Below are positions 1 to 5,888 of a DNA stretch of 27,320 nucleotides, in pieces (position 1 is the stretch's first letter; each line of letters opens with the position of its first letter). The notes under the pieces were generated by a model. The model was not told the origin of the DNA. It worked only from the letters and a program-made list of their open reading frames with translations, and searched no databases. A program made the position numbers and the translations under genes. Location of the stretch: positions 1-27,320 of IMG/VR virus record IMGVR_UViG_3300032893_000239, one strand, 5' to 3'. The DNA is from a virus.

Positions 1-1
1 C

Positions 2-142
2 GCGCGCGCCATGGGCCAGGCGGCCGCCGCGACGCAGAAGCACACGTACATCACCGCACACGGGTCGGGGGACCTGGTGGCGGTGCCAGCGCTCACCGAT
101 GGGCCGAGCATGAAAAACGCGTCCCGAGAGGCGGCGGCGTGA
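2..142 (+). CDS. 3' end of an unidentified protein (partial)
   Basis: The frame is open to the left edge of the window, so this may be only the C-terminal part of a longer protein; an internal ATG at 11 would give a 43-residue product. The visible end contains TYITAHGSGD and DGPSMKNASR. I recognise no family. The stop overlaps a GTG start at 139 in the GTGA arrangement used throughout this window, which supports the frame being real. A low-complexity alanine stretch precedes the conserved-looking part. Confidence 0.4.
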   Translation, partial: ARAMGQAAAATQKHTYITAHGSGDLVAVPALTDGPSMKNASREAAA

Positions 143-210
143 GCGAGCGGGAGCACGTCGGGATGTTCGAAGATCCGCTGTCGTGCGGCAGGACGGGCTC
201 TCGCGGCTAG
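139..210 (+). CDS. Tiny coupled ORF, 23 aa
   Basis: It starts at a GTG that overlaps the upstream stop (GTGA) and ends at TAG 208-210, encoding VSEREHVGMF followed by EDPLSCGRTGSRG. The only support is the overlap geometry; no family is recognised. Bases 211-318 after it hold no gene that I can support. Confidence 0.25.
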   Translation: MSEREHVGMFEDPLSCGRTGSRG

Positions 211-318
211 AGCGGTCACCGGCGAACGGCGTCGGTCTCGAACTTGCGCGAGGAGTCGTCCAGTCCAGTTTTTCCAGTGGGCTGCGTCGGTCGCGAAACC
301 GTGCCGCGAGTATCCCGC

Positions 319-347
319 ATGACTCCCGCGCGGGACGTCGCTATTAG
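319..347 (+). promoter_or_regulatory. Rightward early promoter overlapped by the shared operator
   Basis: The -35 box ATGACT (319-324), a 17-bp spacer and the -10 box TATTAG (342-347) form a sigma70-type promoter pointing right. GACTCCCGCGCGGGAC begins inside the -35 box and fills the spacer, matching the operator found at 11523, 12778 and 14532 apart from a one-base insertion in the right arm. Transcription would start near 355 and run into the gene at 437. The leader contains a possible 19-aa ORF (387-446, MLSRDHTHPF...) preceded by CTGGAG, overlapping that gene's start. Confidence 0.6.
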
Positions 348-436
348 GAGCATGCAGAGGTCGCACTCTTGATCGTCCTACTGGAGATGCTCTCGAGAGA
401 CCACACGCATCCATTCAATGGGAAGGACTCGGACGC

Positions 437-628
437 ATGGGTCTGAACTTCTCGGGTTGGATGCGGGTGACGGACGCCGCCTCGCTGGTGCTCCAGTGGT
501 TGGACGAACTATTCGCAACCGTGCCCAGACTCGTAGACTCAGGCGAAGAAGTCGACCTTCGTTGTCGAAGGGTGGTACGTCCGAAGACGAAGACGAAGAC
601 GAAGAAGGCCAAGGTTCGATCGAGATGA
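437..628 (+). CDS. Small basic hypothetical protein, first gene of the rightward operon
   Basis: This 63-aa protein has a hydrophobic/acidic first half (MGLNFSGWMRVTDAASLVLQ) and a Lys/Arg-rich tail built from KTKTKTKK. A good ribosome-binding site GGAAGGA lies at 421-427. The stop overlaps the next start as ATGA at 625-628, so it is the translational leader of the following gene. The basic tail suggests nucleic-acid contact, which is inference only. An alternative annotation would extend the next gene upstream to 418 in another frame; I reject that because the extension is arginine-rich noise. Family not recognised. Confidence 0.55.
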   Translation: MGLNFSGWMRVTDAASLVLQWLDELFATVPRLVDSGEEVDLRCRRVVRPKTKTKTKKAKVRSR

Positions 629-1248
629 ACGAAGAGAACAAAGAAGAGATGGCGCTCGCGAAGAGGCACGAGGCTCCGTCGCTCTCTGCCATACAAGCGC
701 TCGACCAACTCGCGGTGCAGGTGCGCAAGGCGACGGACATGTTCTCGGTGATGGAGATGCAGACGCAGGCGAAGGCCTTCGAGCATTGGGTGCGCGCGCG
801 CGCCGGCGCCGACGCGCTCGCGCGCAAGGCCGCGGTGATCGTGCTCCGCGCCGAGCGACGCATCGGGCAGCTCTCGGCGAAGATCCCCGTCGTGCCTCCG
901 CCCGGTCCGGGAAGGACGAACCCGAAGAGCAAGGGCGCGATCCTTGAGGCCGCCGGCATCACGAAGCGCAGGGCATCGTCTGCCGAGCGCGTCGCGGAGG
1001 TGCACCCGAAGACCTTCGAGCACTACGTCAACACCGCGAAGCGCCCTACGGTCGGAGGCCTGCTCGTCGACCAAGGCCTGCGGAGCAAGTACGAATACCC
1101 GGCGGCGCTCCAGACGTGGAGAGCGATCGCACTCGACGCGGTCGCGCTTCTCGAGAGCAGCGGGGCGATGCGCGGCGAGACGCTGGCGCTGCGACGTCGC
1201 TGCTCGGACGCGATGATCGCCGACCGGAAGAACAGCAGAGAACCATGA
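625..1248 (+). CDS. Phage/plasmid protein with an RAERRIG motif, possible DNA-binding regulator
   Basis: The 207-aa product has a helical N-terminal half followed by ARKAAVIVLRAERRIGQL (about residues 71-88) and, after a Pro/Gly linker, AILEAAGITKRRASSAERVA (about 110-130), which reads like a helix-turn-helix. Proteins with RAERRIGE...LGI...S patterns are common in phages and integrative elements next to ParB-like or methylase genes; I recall this from memory and have not searched it. Start ATG 625 is coupled (ATGA) to the upstream small gene, and the stop is coupled (ATGA 1245-1248) to the next. A DNA-binding or regulatory role is inferred. Confidence 0.65.
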   Translation: MNEENKEEMALAKRHEAPSLSAIQALDQLAVQVRKATDMFSVMEMQTQAKAFEHWVRARAGADALARKAAVIVLRAERRIGQLSAKIPVVPPPGPGRTNPKSKGAILEAAGITKRRASSAERVAEVHPKTFEHYVNTAKRPTVGGLLVDQGLRSKYEYPAALQTWRAIALDAVALLESSGAMRGETLALRRRCSDAMIADRKNSREP

Positions 1249-1463
1249 TCCGCCGCCGGCAAAACGTCGTCCCGTCCGAGGTCGCGCGGTTCGCCGCCGG
1301 GCTCGCGCTGCTCGTCGGCATCGTCGGAGACCAATGCGCGAACCGATGGGAGCCAGCCGCCTCGCGAGGGCTCGTCGTGATCGCCGTCGTGATCGCGTCG
1401 TGGCACGGACTGCGGTTCGTCCGATGGCTTTTCGATGACGAGGACAGGAGCAGGAGCAAATGA
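1245..1463 (+). CDS. Small membrane protein, two predicted TM helices
   Basis: This 72-aa protein carries two hydrophobic segments, ARFAAGLALLVGIVGDQC (about 14-31) and GLVVIAVVIASWHGL (about 43-57), then an acidic/basic tail DDEDRSRSK. The size and topology would fit a holin-like or other phage inner-membrane protein, but no lysozyme gene is nearby, so I leave the function open. The start overlaps the upstream stop (ATGA) and the stop overlaps the next start. Confidence 0.6.
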   Translation: MIRRRQNVVPSEVARFAAGLALLVGIVGDQCANRWEPAASRGLVVIAVVIASWHGLRFVRWLFDDEDRSRSK

Positions 1464-1696
1464 GATCGTGGTCTATTCTTGGGGTGCTGATGGCGACGGT
1501 CGTCTCGAGGACAGCGTTCGATCGCGAGGAACTGGAAGAGAACGGCAAGCGGATCGCGCGAGCGCGCGTGCCCGCTCCAGGGCCGGAGCGCCACGAGGTC
1601 CCCGACATCGGGATCGACGTGGTCGAGAGCGTCGACGTTCCGGAAGACGTCGCCATCATGCGAAGCGGAGAGAGCGCCGCATCGCTGAAGCTGTAG
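1460..1696 (+). CDS. Hypothetical protein with an N-terminal membrane/signal segment
   Basis: This 78-aa protein starts at ATG 1460, coupled to the preceding stop at 1461-1463. Residues 1-16 (MRSWSILGVLMATVVS) resemble a signal peptide or a short membrane anchor, and the rest is charged (FDREELEENGKRIARAR). Next to a two-TM protein this could be part of an envelope-interacting pair, but no lipobox or cysteine is visible and I assign no function. Confidence 0.5.
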   Translation: MRSWSILGVLMATVVSRTAFDREELEENGKRIARARVPAPGPERHEVPDIGIDVVESVDVPEDVAIMRSGESAASLKL

Positions 1697-1700
1697 ACCG

Positions 1701-1940
1701 ATGGCGCGCGAGTATCGAGCGCGGCTCATCGACCGCGACGGCTTCGCGTTCGACGCGACCGTGACCAAGCCATTCCCGCCGAACATCGTTCGAGCGTGCG
1801 CGAGGTCGTTGGCTGCAGCGATCACGTCGAGCGAATCGATCAGCACGCGCAATGTCCAGATCGAGACGGTGTGCTTCGAATACCTCGGCGTCGAGGTCGA
1901 CAAATCCGGCGTCTGGGTCACGTACGAAGAACGTTCTTGA
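1701..1940 (+). CDS. Hypothetical protein, 79 aa
   Basis: It encodes MAREYRARLIDRDGFAFDAT and ends in GVWVTYEERS. The start lies four bases after the upstream TAG and lacks a clear Shine-Dalgarno, so translation is probably re-initiation. The mixed alpha/beta character and G/C-rich third positions argue that it is real. No family recognised. Confidence 0.5.
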   Translation: MAREYRARLIDRDGFAFDATVTKPFPPNIVRACARSLAAAITSSESISTRNVQIETVCFEYLGVEVDKSGVWVTYEERS

Positions 1941-1984
1941 TCGGAATCCCGGTCGGGGTCATCCTCGGGAACCGGAGGAAACAC

Positions 1985-2206
1985 ATGCGACACCAATTGA
2001 AGAAGCCGATCCAGATCTCGGAGCCGATGCAAGACATCGAGGTCACCGCCGTTACGATCATGCTCGACGCGAAGAAGATCCGCGTCGCGGTCATGGCCGC
2101 AAACCGGATGGGTCATCAGCGCATCCTCGAGACCGACCTTCCCGACGACATCGGGAGGCTCACGCAGGCGTGGCTCGACGCGCAACTCGAGAAGCTCGAA
2201 GCGTGA
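1985..2206 (+). CDS. Hypothetical protein, 73 aa, last gene of the first operon
   Basis: ATG 1985 is preceded by a strong ribosome-binding site, CCGGAGGAAACAC, which decides against the longer upstream ORF in the same frame. The product (MRHQLKKPIQISEPMQDIEV ... TQAWLDAQLEKLEA) has an even alpha/beta composition and an amphipathic C-terminal helix. A hairpin terminator follows immediately. No family recognised. Confidence 0.6.
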   Translation: MRHQLKKPIQISEPMQDIEVTAVTIMLDAKKIRVAVMAANRMGHQRILETDLPDDIGRLTQAWLDAQLEKLEA

Positions 2207-2212
2207 CGGAAG

Positions 2213-2240
2213 GCGCCCGCCTCTTCGCCGGGGCGGGCGC
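2213..2240 (+). terminator. Hairpin terminator after the first rightward operon
   Basis: GCGCCCGCC (2213-2221) and GGCGGGCGC (2232-2240) form a 9-bp perfect stem with a 10-base loop, followed by ATTTCGG. The T-tract is poor, so termination may be partial. It sits 7 bases after a stop codon and just before a new promoter. Confidence 0.6.
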
Positions 2241-2258
2241 ATTTCGGTGGCCGCTGGC

Positions 2259-2287
2259 TTGACAGAAAACGCATCCCGAACGACACT
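2259..2287 (+). promoter_or_regulatory. Sigma70-type promoter, probably giving a leaderless transcript
   Basis: A perfect -35 box TTGACA (2259-2264) is followed by a 17-bp spacer and a weak -10 box GACACT (2282-2287). The expected start site is near the A of the ATG at 2294, and no ribosome-binding site lies before that ATG, so the first gene may be translated from a leaderless mRNA. It carries no copy of the GACTCCCGC operator. Confidence 0.5.
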
Positions 2288-2293
2288 CACGCC

Positions 2294-2491
2294 ATGAACA
2301 TCGGAGTGAAGAACATCTCGAGTCGTCCGACGCCCACGGTCCTTTGGTACTTCGACCACGCATCGAAGGCGATCGTCTCTGCCGTCACCGGTCAGCGCTT
2401 CGCCGTCGAAGACATCGCGGCCGCGGGATGGAACACGAAGGGGCTCGAGCTTCTGCCGTCGATCGACGGGCCGCGCATCGTGTCGCGATGA
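2294..2491 (+). CDS. Hypothetical protein, 65 aa
   Basis: The protein (MNIGVKNISSRPTPTVLWYF ... PSIDGPRIVSR) is compact and probably mostly beta. It is the first gene downstream of the 2259 promoter and has no Shine-Dalgarno, consistent with leaderless translation. The stop is coupled (ATGA 2488-2491) to the next gene. Not recognised. Confidence 0.55.
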   Translation: MNIGVKNISSRPTPTVLWYFDHASKAIVSAVTGQRFAVEDIAAAGWNTKGLELLPSIDGPRIVSR

Positions 2492-2841
2492 TCGTGTCGA
2501 AGCTCACGGTGTCGATGCAATGTCTCGACTGCGGTCGTGACATTGGAATCGTCCGAGCCATCGAAGATGGCGCAGACGTGGGCGCGATGCATGAAGCGAT
2601 GTCACACGAGGTCCTCAGTCGCTCGTATAGGCGCGGATGGCACGAGATCGCCGGGAAAGGCAATCAGTGCGGGCGGTGCCGCGACAAGGACCACGACGAG
2701 GCGGCGCCCGCACCCGCAGCACAACCGCCGGCGCCGAGTCAGCTTCAACTCGAGGACCTGAAGCGTCAGCTCCGCGAGCGCGTGGAGATCGAGGAGTCGT
2801 TGCGAAAGCTGATCGCGCAGTCCGCCGTGATCGCGAAGTAG
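2488..2841 (+). CDS. Zinc-ribbon-like protein with a C-terminal coiled coil
   Basis: The 117-aa product has CLDCG near residue 11 and CGRCRDKD near residue 55, two CxxC knuckles as in a treble-clef or zinc-ribbon fold. A Pro/Ala linker (APAPAAQPPAPSQ) leads to a charged helix (LEDLKRQLRERVEIEESL) likely to form a coiled coil. Such proteins can bind nucleic acid or act as phage modulators of host complexes; this is inference. The start is coupled by ATGA to the upstream gene. Confidence 0.6.
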   Translation: MIVSKLTVSMQCLDCGRDIGIVRAIEDGADVGAMHEAMSHEVLSRSYRRGWHEIAGKGNQCGRCRDKDHDEAAPAPAAQPPAPSQLQLEDLKRQLRERVEIEESLRKLIAQSAVIAK

Positions 2842-2861
2842 AAGGAACGAGGGAGGCCAGC

Positions 2862-3158
2862 ATGCAAGAGGAATTCTGGAAGGTCGTCTGCGACAACACG
2901 ACGACGTACGTGATCGCGCACAACGAAGACGAGGCGCTTGACTTGGTCGACGACCAGGTTGGCTTTTCGGGCGAAGGTGACGAACCGGTCGTGACGAAGC
3001 TCGAGCGACACGAGCTGCTCACGATCACGATCCCCGACACCGACGCCGATCCGCATGGGCTCGGGGTTGGTCAGCACACGAAGACCATCGACGAGTGGCT
3101 CCGCCACGAACGAGAGATCGCCGACATTCGAGGCATCTTCAAGATCTCGGACGACTGA
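2862..3158 (+). CDS. Acidic hypothetical protein, 98 aa
   Basis: ATG 2862 follows the ribosome-binding site GGGAGGCCAGC. The protein (MQEEFWKVVCDNTTTYVIAH ... IRGIFKISDD) is acidic, with EDEALDLVDD and IPDTDADPHG. Small acidic early phage proteins are sometimes DNA mimics or inhibitors, but nothing here is diagnostic. No family recognised. Confidence 0.6.
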   Translation: MQEEFWKVVCDNTTTYVIAHNEDEALDLVDDQVGFSGEGDEPVVTKLERHELLTITIPDTDADPHGLGVGQHTKTIDEWLRHEREIADIRGIFKISDD

Positions 3159-3160
3159 AG

Positions 3161-3269
3161 ATGGCGCACGATCACGTCTACGTCTTCGACCCGAAAAGAT
3201 TCCAGCGAATCGACGTCGAATTCACGTTCGAAGCTCTCCTCGACGCGCTACTCGGGCTCGCGTCCGATG
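3161..3269 (+). other. Coding-like N-terminus whose frame is abandoned near 3267
   Basis: ATG 3161 starts MAHDHVYVFDPKRFQRIDVE FTFEALLDALLGLAS with good third-position G/C. From about 3267 the coding signal moves to another frame (the gene at 3267-3446), while this frame stays open and arginine-rich until it merges with the DUF1643 gene ending at 4033. Either a base was lost or gained, or a +1 frameshift is used, or the two genes overlap unusually. A conservative annotator could draw one CDS 3161-4033. Confidence 0.35.
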
Positions 3270-3446
3270 ATCTCGCAGCGCGCCTTCCGAGGGGAACCCA
3301 TCGTCATAGACTCGTCGACCGAGCACCGCATCTGCGCGCTGACCCCGCTGTCGTTCGTGCTCGCGAGAGGTCGAGCAGCGCTCGGATCGGATTGGCGCTT
3401 CGACCGATCACGGAGCGACGGCGCGAAGTGGTCGTCGTCTCCATGA
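3267..3446 (+). CDS. Hypothetical protein, 59 aa, possibly the 3' part of a frameshifted gene
   Basis: The frame encodes MISQRAFRGEPIVIDSSTEH and then RICALTPLSFVLARGRAALG, with G/C-biased third positions, unlike the overlapping frame. Its stop overlaps the start of the DUF1643 gene as ATGA (3443-3446). There is no clear ribosome-binding site before ATG 3267, which favours it being the continuation of the reading frame that begins at 3161. Family unknown. Confidence 0.45.
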   Translation: MISQRAFRGEPIVIDSSTEHRICALTPLSFVLARGRAALGSDWRFDRSRSDGAKWSSSP

Positions 3447-4033
3447 CAAGGCAGCTCGAGCGCCTGCGCAAGTGGGAAGACGCCGGGTGCGTCGTCCTCG
3501 GCAACGAGAACGCGGGCGCGCTCTTCAGCCGAGATATGGTCCACCGTTACCTGCTTTGGCGCACCTTCAACGGAGACCTTTTCAGCAGCCAAGAGGCCCG
3601 CGGCGCTCTCTCAATCTGCATGCTCAATCCGTCGACGGCGGACCATCTACAGCTCGATCCGACGATCCGCCGCGTCGTCGACTTTGCCTCGCGCGAGGGT
3701 TGCGGAGGCGTGATCGTTCACAACCTCTTCGCGTTGCGATCGACGGATCCCGACGAGCTGACGCGCCAAGCTCTCAAGGGCGTCGACATCCGCGGACCGC
3801 TGAATCTCGACATCCTTCGCGAGCCAGGGTCGCCGCTCGAAGGCGTACGCGTGCGCGTCGGCGCGTGGGGTTCGTTCCCGTCGAAGACGGTGCGCGCGCT
3901 CGCCGTCGACTCGATTGCTCAGTGGTCGCGCTCGCCGTACGCTGTTCTCGGCTTCACGAAGGGCGGCGAGCCGAGACATCCGCTATTCGTTCCGAAGGTC
4001 ACGCCGCTCTCGTGGTGGTCGAAGCGGACGTAG
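3443..4033 (+). CDS. DUF1643 family protein
   Basis: This 196-aa protein contains the DUF1643 signature: SICMLNPSTADHLQLDPTIR (about 54-73), then a Gly-rich turn and IVHNLFALRSTDPDEL (about 88-103). Family members are common in phages and mobile elements and have no established biochemical role; a nucleotide- or DNA-related function has been supposed. I chose ATG 3443 because it is coupled to the preceding stop and because family members begin shortly before the YLLWR strand. The frame is open further upstream to 3161, but that part looks non-coding in this frame. Confidence 0.75.
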   Translation: MTRQLERLRKWEDAGCVVLGNENAGALFSRDMVHRYLLWRTFNGDLFSSQEARGALSICMLNPSTADHLQLDPTIRRVVDFASREGCGGVIVHNLFALRSTDPDELTRQALKGVDIRGPLNLDILREPGSPLEGVRVRVGAWGSFPSKTVRALAVDSIAQWSRSPYAVLGFTKGGEPRHPLFVPKVTPLSWWSKRT

Positions 4034-4042
4034 GAGGGCAAG

Positions 4043-4309
4043 ATGGCAACGAAGAAGTCGAAGGCCGCGGTGATGACACGCTACCGCATCAGCCTGAATG
4101 GCGGAACGGTGCTCGCGTGCGGCGTCGTGCAAGGCGCAGGAGGTCCGATGGTCGGCGTTCCGGGGCTCGAGCGTCTTCGCCGGATGGCGTCGCCGCAGCG
4201 CTCGATCGAGGTGACCGTCTATCCCGAATGGACGGCGCAAGCGAGCGGGCCCGCGGTCGTCGTGAACCTCTCAGGCGCGACCGTCGACATCGAAAGCGGC
4301 GAGCGGTGA
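4043..4309 (+). CDS. Hypothetical protein, 88 aa
   Basis: ATG 4043 is preceded by AGGAGGGCAAG, a strong ribosome-binding site. The sequence begins MATKKSKAAVMTRYRISLNG and is predicted to be mostly beta (GGTVLACGVVQ, AVVVNLSGATVDI). The stop is coupled as GTGA to the next gene at 4306. No family recognised. Confidence 0.6.
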   Translation: MATKKSKAAVMTRYRISLNGGTVLACGVVQGAGGPMVGVPGLERLRRMASPQRSIEVTVYPEWTAQASGPAVVVNLSGATVDIESGER

Positions 4310-4539
4310 GCCTCCTTGTGCTCCTCGCGCTCTGCTTCGGTGTCGGCTTCGTCGCCGGAATGGCGCTGATGGCTCGCGAAGCCGAGCGCCAGCGGCTCGT
4401 GCGCGAGCAACTCGAACCGCCGCGCGAGGTCCAACGCGCGATCAATGACGAGTTTGTGCGTCTTTCGCGCTGCACCTGCCCACGCCCAACCGCGTATCGC
4501 AGCGCGTGTCCGGTGCATCGTGGAGAGGGCTCGTCGTGA
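4306..4539 (+). CDS. Single-span membrane protein, 77 aa
   Basis: GTG 4306 overlaps the previous stop. Residues 2-24 (SLLVLLALCFGVGFVAGMAL...) form one transmembrane helix, followed by a charged helix (REAERQRLVREQLEPPREVQ) and a cysteine-bearing tail (CTCPRPTAYRSACPVH). An N-terminal anchor plus soluble helix resembles i-spanins in outline, but no overlapping o-spanin is present, so I leave it as an unknown membrane protein. After its stop, a seven-codon ORF (4536-4559) links by GTGA and ATGA to the next gene. Confidence 0.6.
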   Translation: MSLLVLLALCFGVGFVAGMALMAREAERQRLVREQLEPPREVQRAINDEFVRLSRCTCPRPTAYRSACPVHRGEGSS

Positions 4540-4555
4540 AGATCGAGCACTTCCG

Positions 4556-4771
4556 ATGACGGCGCCCGCGGTCGTTCACGTCTGGGGCTCGCCAGACGAA
4601 GCGCTCGAAGCTGACGAGATGCTTTGCACCGAGGAGACACCCTTCACCGAAGAGATGCGCGATCGCGTCCGAGTCGCGTTCCATCCGTGGAGCGTGATCG
4701 GTCCTCCTCCGCACTACGACTACGCGTGCCGCTGGTGCCAGACGTCAACTAGGCGAGGTCAGACACAATGA
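4556..4771 (+). CDS. Hypothetical protein, 71 aa, with a CxxC pair
   Basis: MTAPAVVHVWGSPDEALEAD starts at ATG 4556, and the C-terminus has YACRWCQTSTRRGQTQ. A single CxxC plus one earlier Cys might bind a metal. The start shares ATGA with a 7-aa ORF at 4536-4559, and the stop shares ATGA with the next gene, so it sits in a coupled chain. The upstream in-frame ATG at 4445 would overlap the membrane-protein gene and looks spurious. Confidence 0.5.
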   Translation: MTAPAVVHVWGSPDEALEADEMLCTEETPFTEEMRDRVRVAFHPWSVIGPPPHYDYACRWCQTSTRRGQTQ

Positions 4772-5016
4772 AGAAGAACCGCAAGATCGTGGTCATCATC
4801 TCGCTCGTCGACGACGAAGCGAAGAAGGCACTGCCGATCGGCAAGATCGACATCGCAGGCGACGGCGCGCTTGGCGGCATCTCCGTGCGCGCGCGCGACG
4901 TCGGCACCGGCGCGAGCTTCGCGACGGAGCTTCTGCCGTCGCCTGGCCAAGAGCCAAGCGCGTGGACGATCATCGCGCAGGCGATCGAGCGCGTCGCGAA
5001 GGAATGGAAAGGCTAG
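4768..5016 (+). CDS. Hypothetical protein, 82 aa, ending in a tandem repeat
   Basis: The protein (MKKNRKIVVIISLVDDEAKK ... AIERVAKEWKG) starts at ATG 4768, coupled to the previous stop. Its last codons and stop lie in the first copy of a 20-bp tandem repeat (4996-5055), so slippage there would not alter the protein. No family recognised; the beta-rich N-terminal half reads as a small phage accessory protein. Confidence 0.55.
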   Translation: MKKNRKIVVIISLVDDEAKKALPIGKIDIAGDGALGGISVRARDVGTGASFATELLPSPGQEPSAWTIIAQAIERVAKEWKG

Positions 5017-5055
5017 CGAAGGAATGGAAAGGCTAGCGAAGGAATGGAAAGGCTA
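4996..5055 (+). repeat. Three perfect tandem copies of a 20-bp unit
   Basis: GCGAAGGAATGGAAAGGCTA occurs at 4996-5015, 5016-5035 and 5036-5055. Each copy carries purine-rich ribosome-binding-site-like runs (GAAGGA, GGAAAGG), an ATG and, across its junction, a TAG. The gene at 5060 uses the last GGAAAGG as its ribosome-binding site. Because 20 is not a multiple of three, ATGs at 5004 and 5024 each open a 10-codon ORF, MERLAKEWKG. Confidence 0.95.
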
Positions 5056-5059
5056 GCCA

Positions 5060-5419
5060 ATGGAGACCATGACGACCGTCCGCGGCAAAGACTTCATCGT
5101 GCAGGTCGACGGCATCCCTCCGCTTCGCGTGCGCACCGTCCGCATCACGGATCCGGCCGGCGATCGAGTCGAAGCGCGGATCGTGTTCTACCTGCACATG
5201 CATGAGCGCGGCTCCGACGACTTCCAAGAGCTGCCGTCGTCAGAAGCTCTCGAGGGCAAGCGGCTCTTGCTGCGCGTCGGGAACCTCGGAGGTGTCGGCT
5301 ACGCCTACCGCATCGACCGCGCGCGAGTCTCCGTGCTCGCCGGCGCGCGGAAGCGATCAGTGTACGGCGTGATGGATCTGAACTTGTGGGCGGTGCGAGC
5401 GATACCATTTCGAGGCTGA
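5060..5419 (+). CDS. Hypothetical protein, 119 aa
   Basis: ATG 5060 lies 8 bases after GGAAAGG in the last 20-bp repeat; an alternative ATG is at 5069. The product (METMTTVRGKDFIVQVDGIP ... LNLWAVRAIPFRG) looks like a small beta-barrel or beta-sandwich domain with LRVRTVRITD and RLLLRVGNLGG. Its ribosome-binding site is copied three times upstream, so expression could depend on repeat number. No family recognised. Confidence 0.6.
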   Translation: METMTTVRGKDFIVQVDGIPPLRVRTVRITDPAGDRVEARIVFYLHMHERGSDDFQELPSSEALEGKRLLLRVGNLGGVGYAYRIDRARVSVLAGARKRSVYGVMDLNLWAVRAIPFRG

Positions 5420-5424
5420 CGGTG

Positions 5425-5453
5425 TTGACTCCGCCCGTCGAGTGACATACGTT
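5425..5453 (+). promoter_or_regulatory. Sigma70-type promoter for the structured RNA and the 5582 gene
   Basis: TTGACT (5425-5430), a 17-bp spacer and TACGTT (5448-5453) give a well-spaced promoter. The predicted start is near 5460, exactly where the structured RNA at 5459-5562 begins. It lacks the GACTCCCGC operator (it reads TTGACTCCGCCC), so it is probably under different control. Confidence 0.6.
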
Positions 5454-5458
5454 TGGGA

Positions 5459-5562
5459 TGCCTCCGCGGTGCGCTGGAACCGAGTGCTTCACCCAGTGGG
5501 CGATGCGTGTCGGACCGTCCGAATGGTTCGGGCGTGACGGCACACTCTGCACCGCGGAGGCA
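5459..5562 (+). ncRNA. Candidate structured RNA or leader with its ends paired
   Basis: TGCCTCCGCGGTGC (5459-5472) is perfectly complementary to GCACCGCGGAGGCA (5549-5562), a 14-bp closing stem. Inside, GTGTCG (5507-5512) pairs with CGGCAC (5538-5543). After a symmetric 3x3 internal loop, CGTCCGAA (5516-5523) pairs with TTCGGGCG (5527-5534). A weaker arm CTGG/CCAG lies at 5474-5496. The RNA would start at the predicted transcription start and end 8 bases before the ribosome-binding site of the 5582 gene. There is no T-tract, so it may be a cis leader rather than a free RNA. It matches no class I can name. Confidence 0.55.
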
Positions 5563-5581
5563 ATCTATTGGAGAACGCGCC

Positions 5582-5836
5582 ATGTCAACGACACCGATCT
5601 ACGAGAAGCCGAGCCAGACACAAAACGGCATGGTGCACCCCCACCAGCACCACCAGCCGCACGATCAGCGCGTCCGCGTCACCGACATCGAGATGCGCTT
5701 CGGGTCGATGGTCGTCTTCATGCTCAAGTGGGCGATCGCGAGCATCCCAGCGGCGATCGTGCTCTCCGTCCTGCTCACGCTCGCCGGCGCGCTCTTCATG
5801 ATCGTCATGGCAGCGCTCGGCTCGGCGCTTCGGTGA
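5582..5836 (+). CDS. Small membrane protein with a His-rich N-terminus
   Basis: The 84-aa protein starts at ATG 5582 (ribosome-binding site TTGGAG). It has a polar N-terminus with HPHQHHQPHDQ (about 19-29) and a long hydrophobic stretch, SMVVFMLKWAIASIPAAIVL then SVLLTLAGALFMIVMAAL (about 42-79), probably two TM helices. The His cluster may bind metal. It lies behind its own promoter and a structured leader, which suggests dedicated regulation. No terminator is seen after it, so transcription could continue into the repeat array. Function unknown. Confidence 0.65.
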   Translation: MSTTPIYEKPSQTQNGMVHPHQHHQPHDQRVRVTDIEMRFGSMVVFMLKWAIASIPAAIVLSVLLTLAGALFMIVMAALGSALR

Positions 5837-5888
5837 GCAAGCCGCTCTACTGACCATCGAGACTTCCCAGCCCTGTTTCCGTCCGACT

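Noticed and set aside
418-624. Extending the 625 gene upstream to ATG 418
   Set aside because: The extension is Arg/Gly-rich noise, overlaps a better small gene (437-628) that has its own ribosome-binding site, and the ATGA junction at 625 is typical here.
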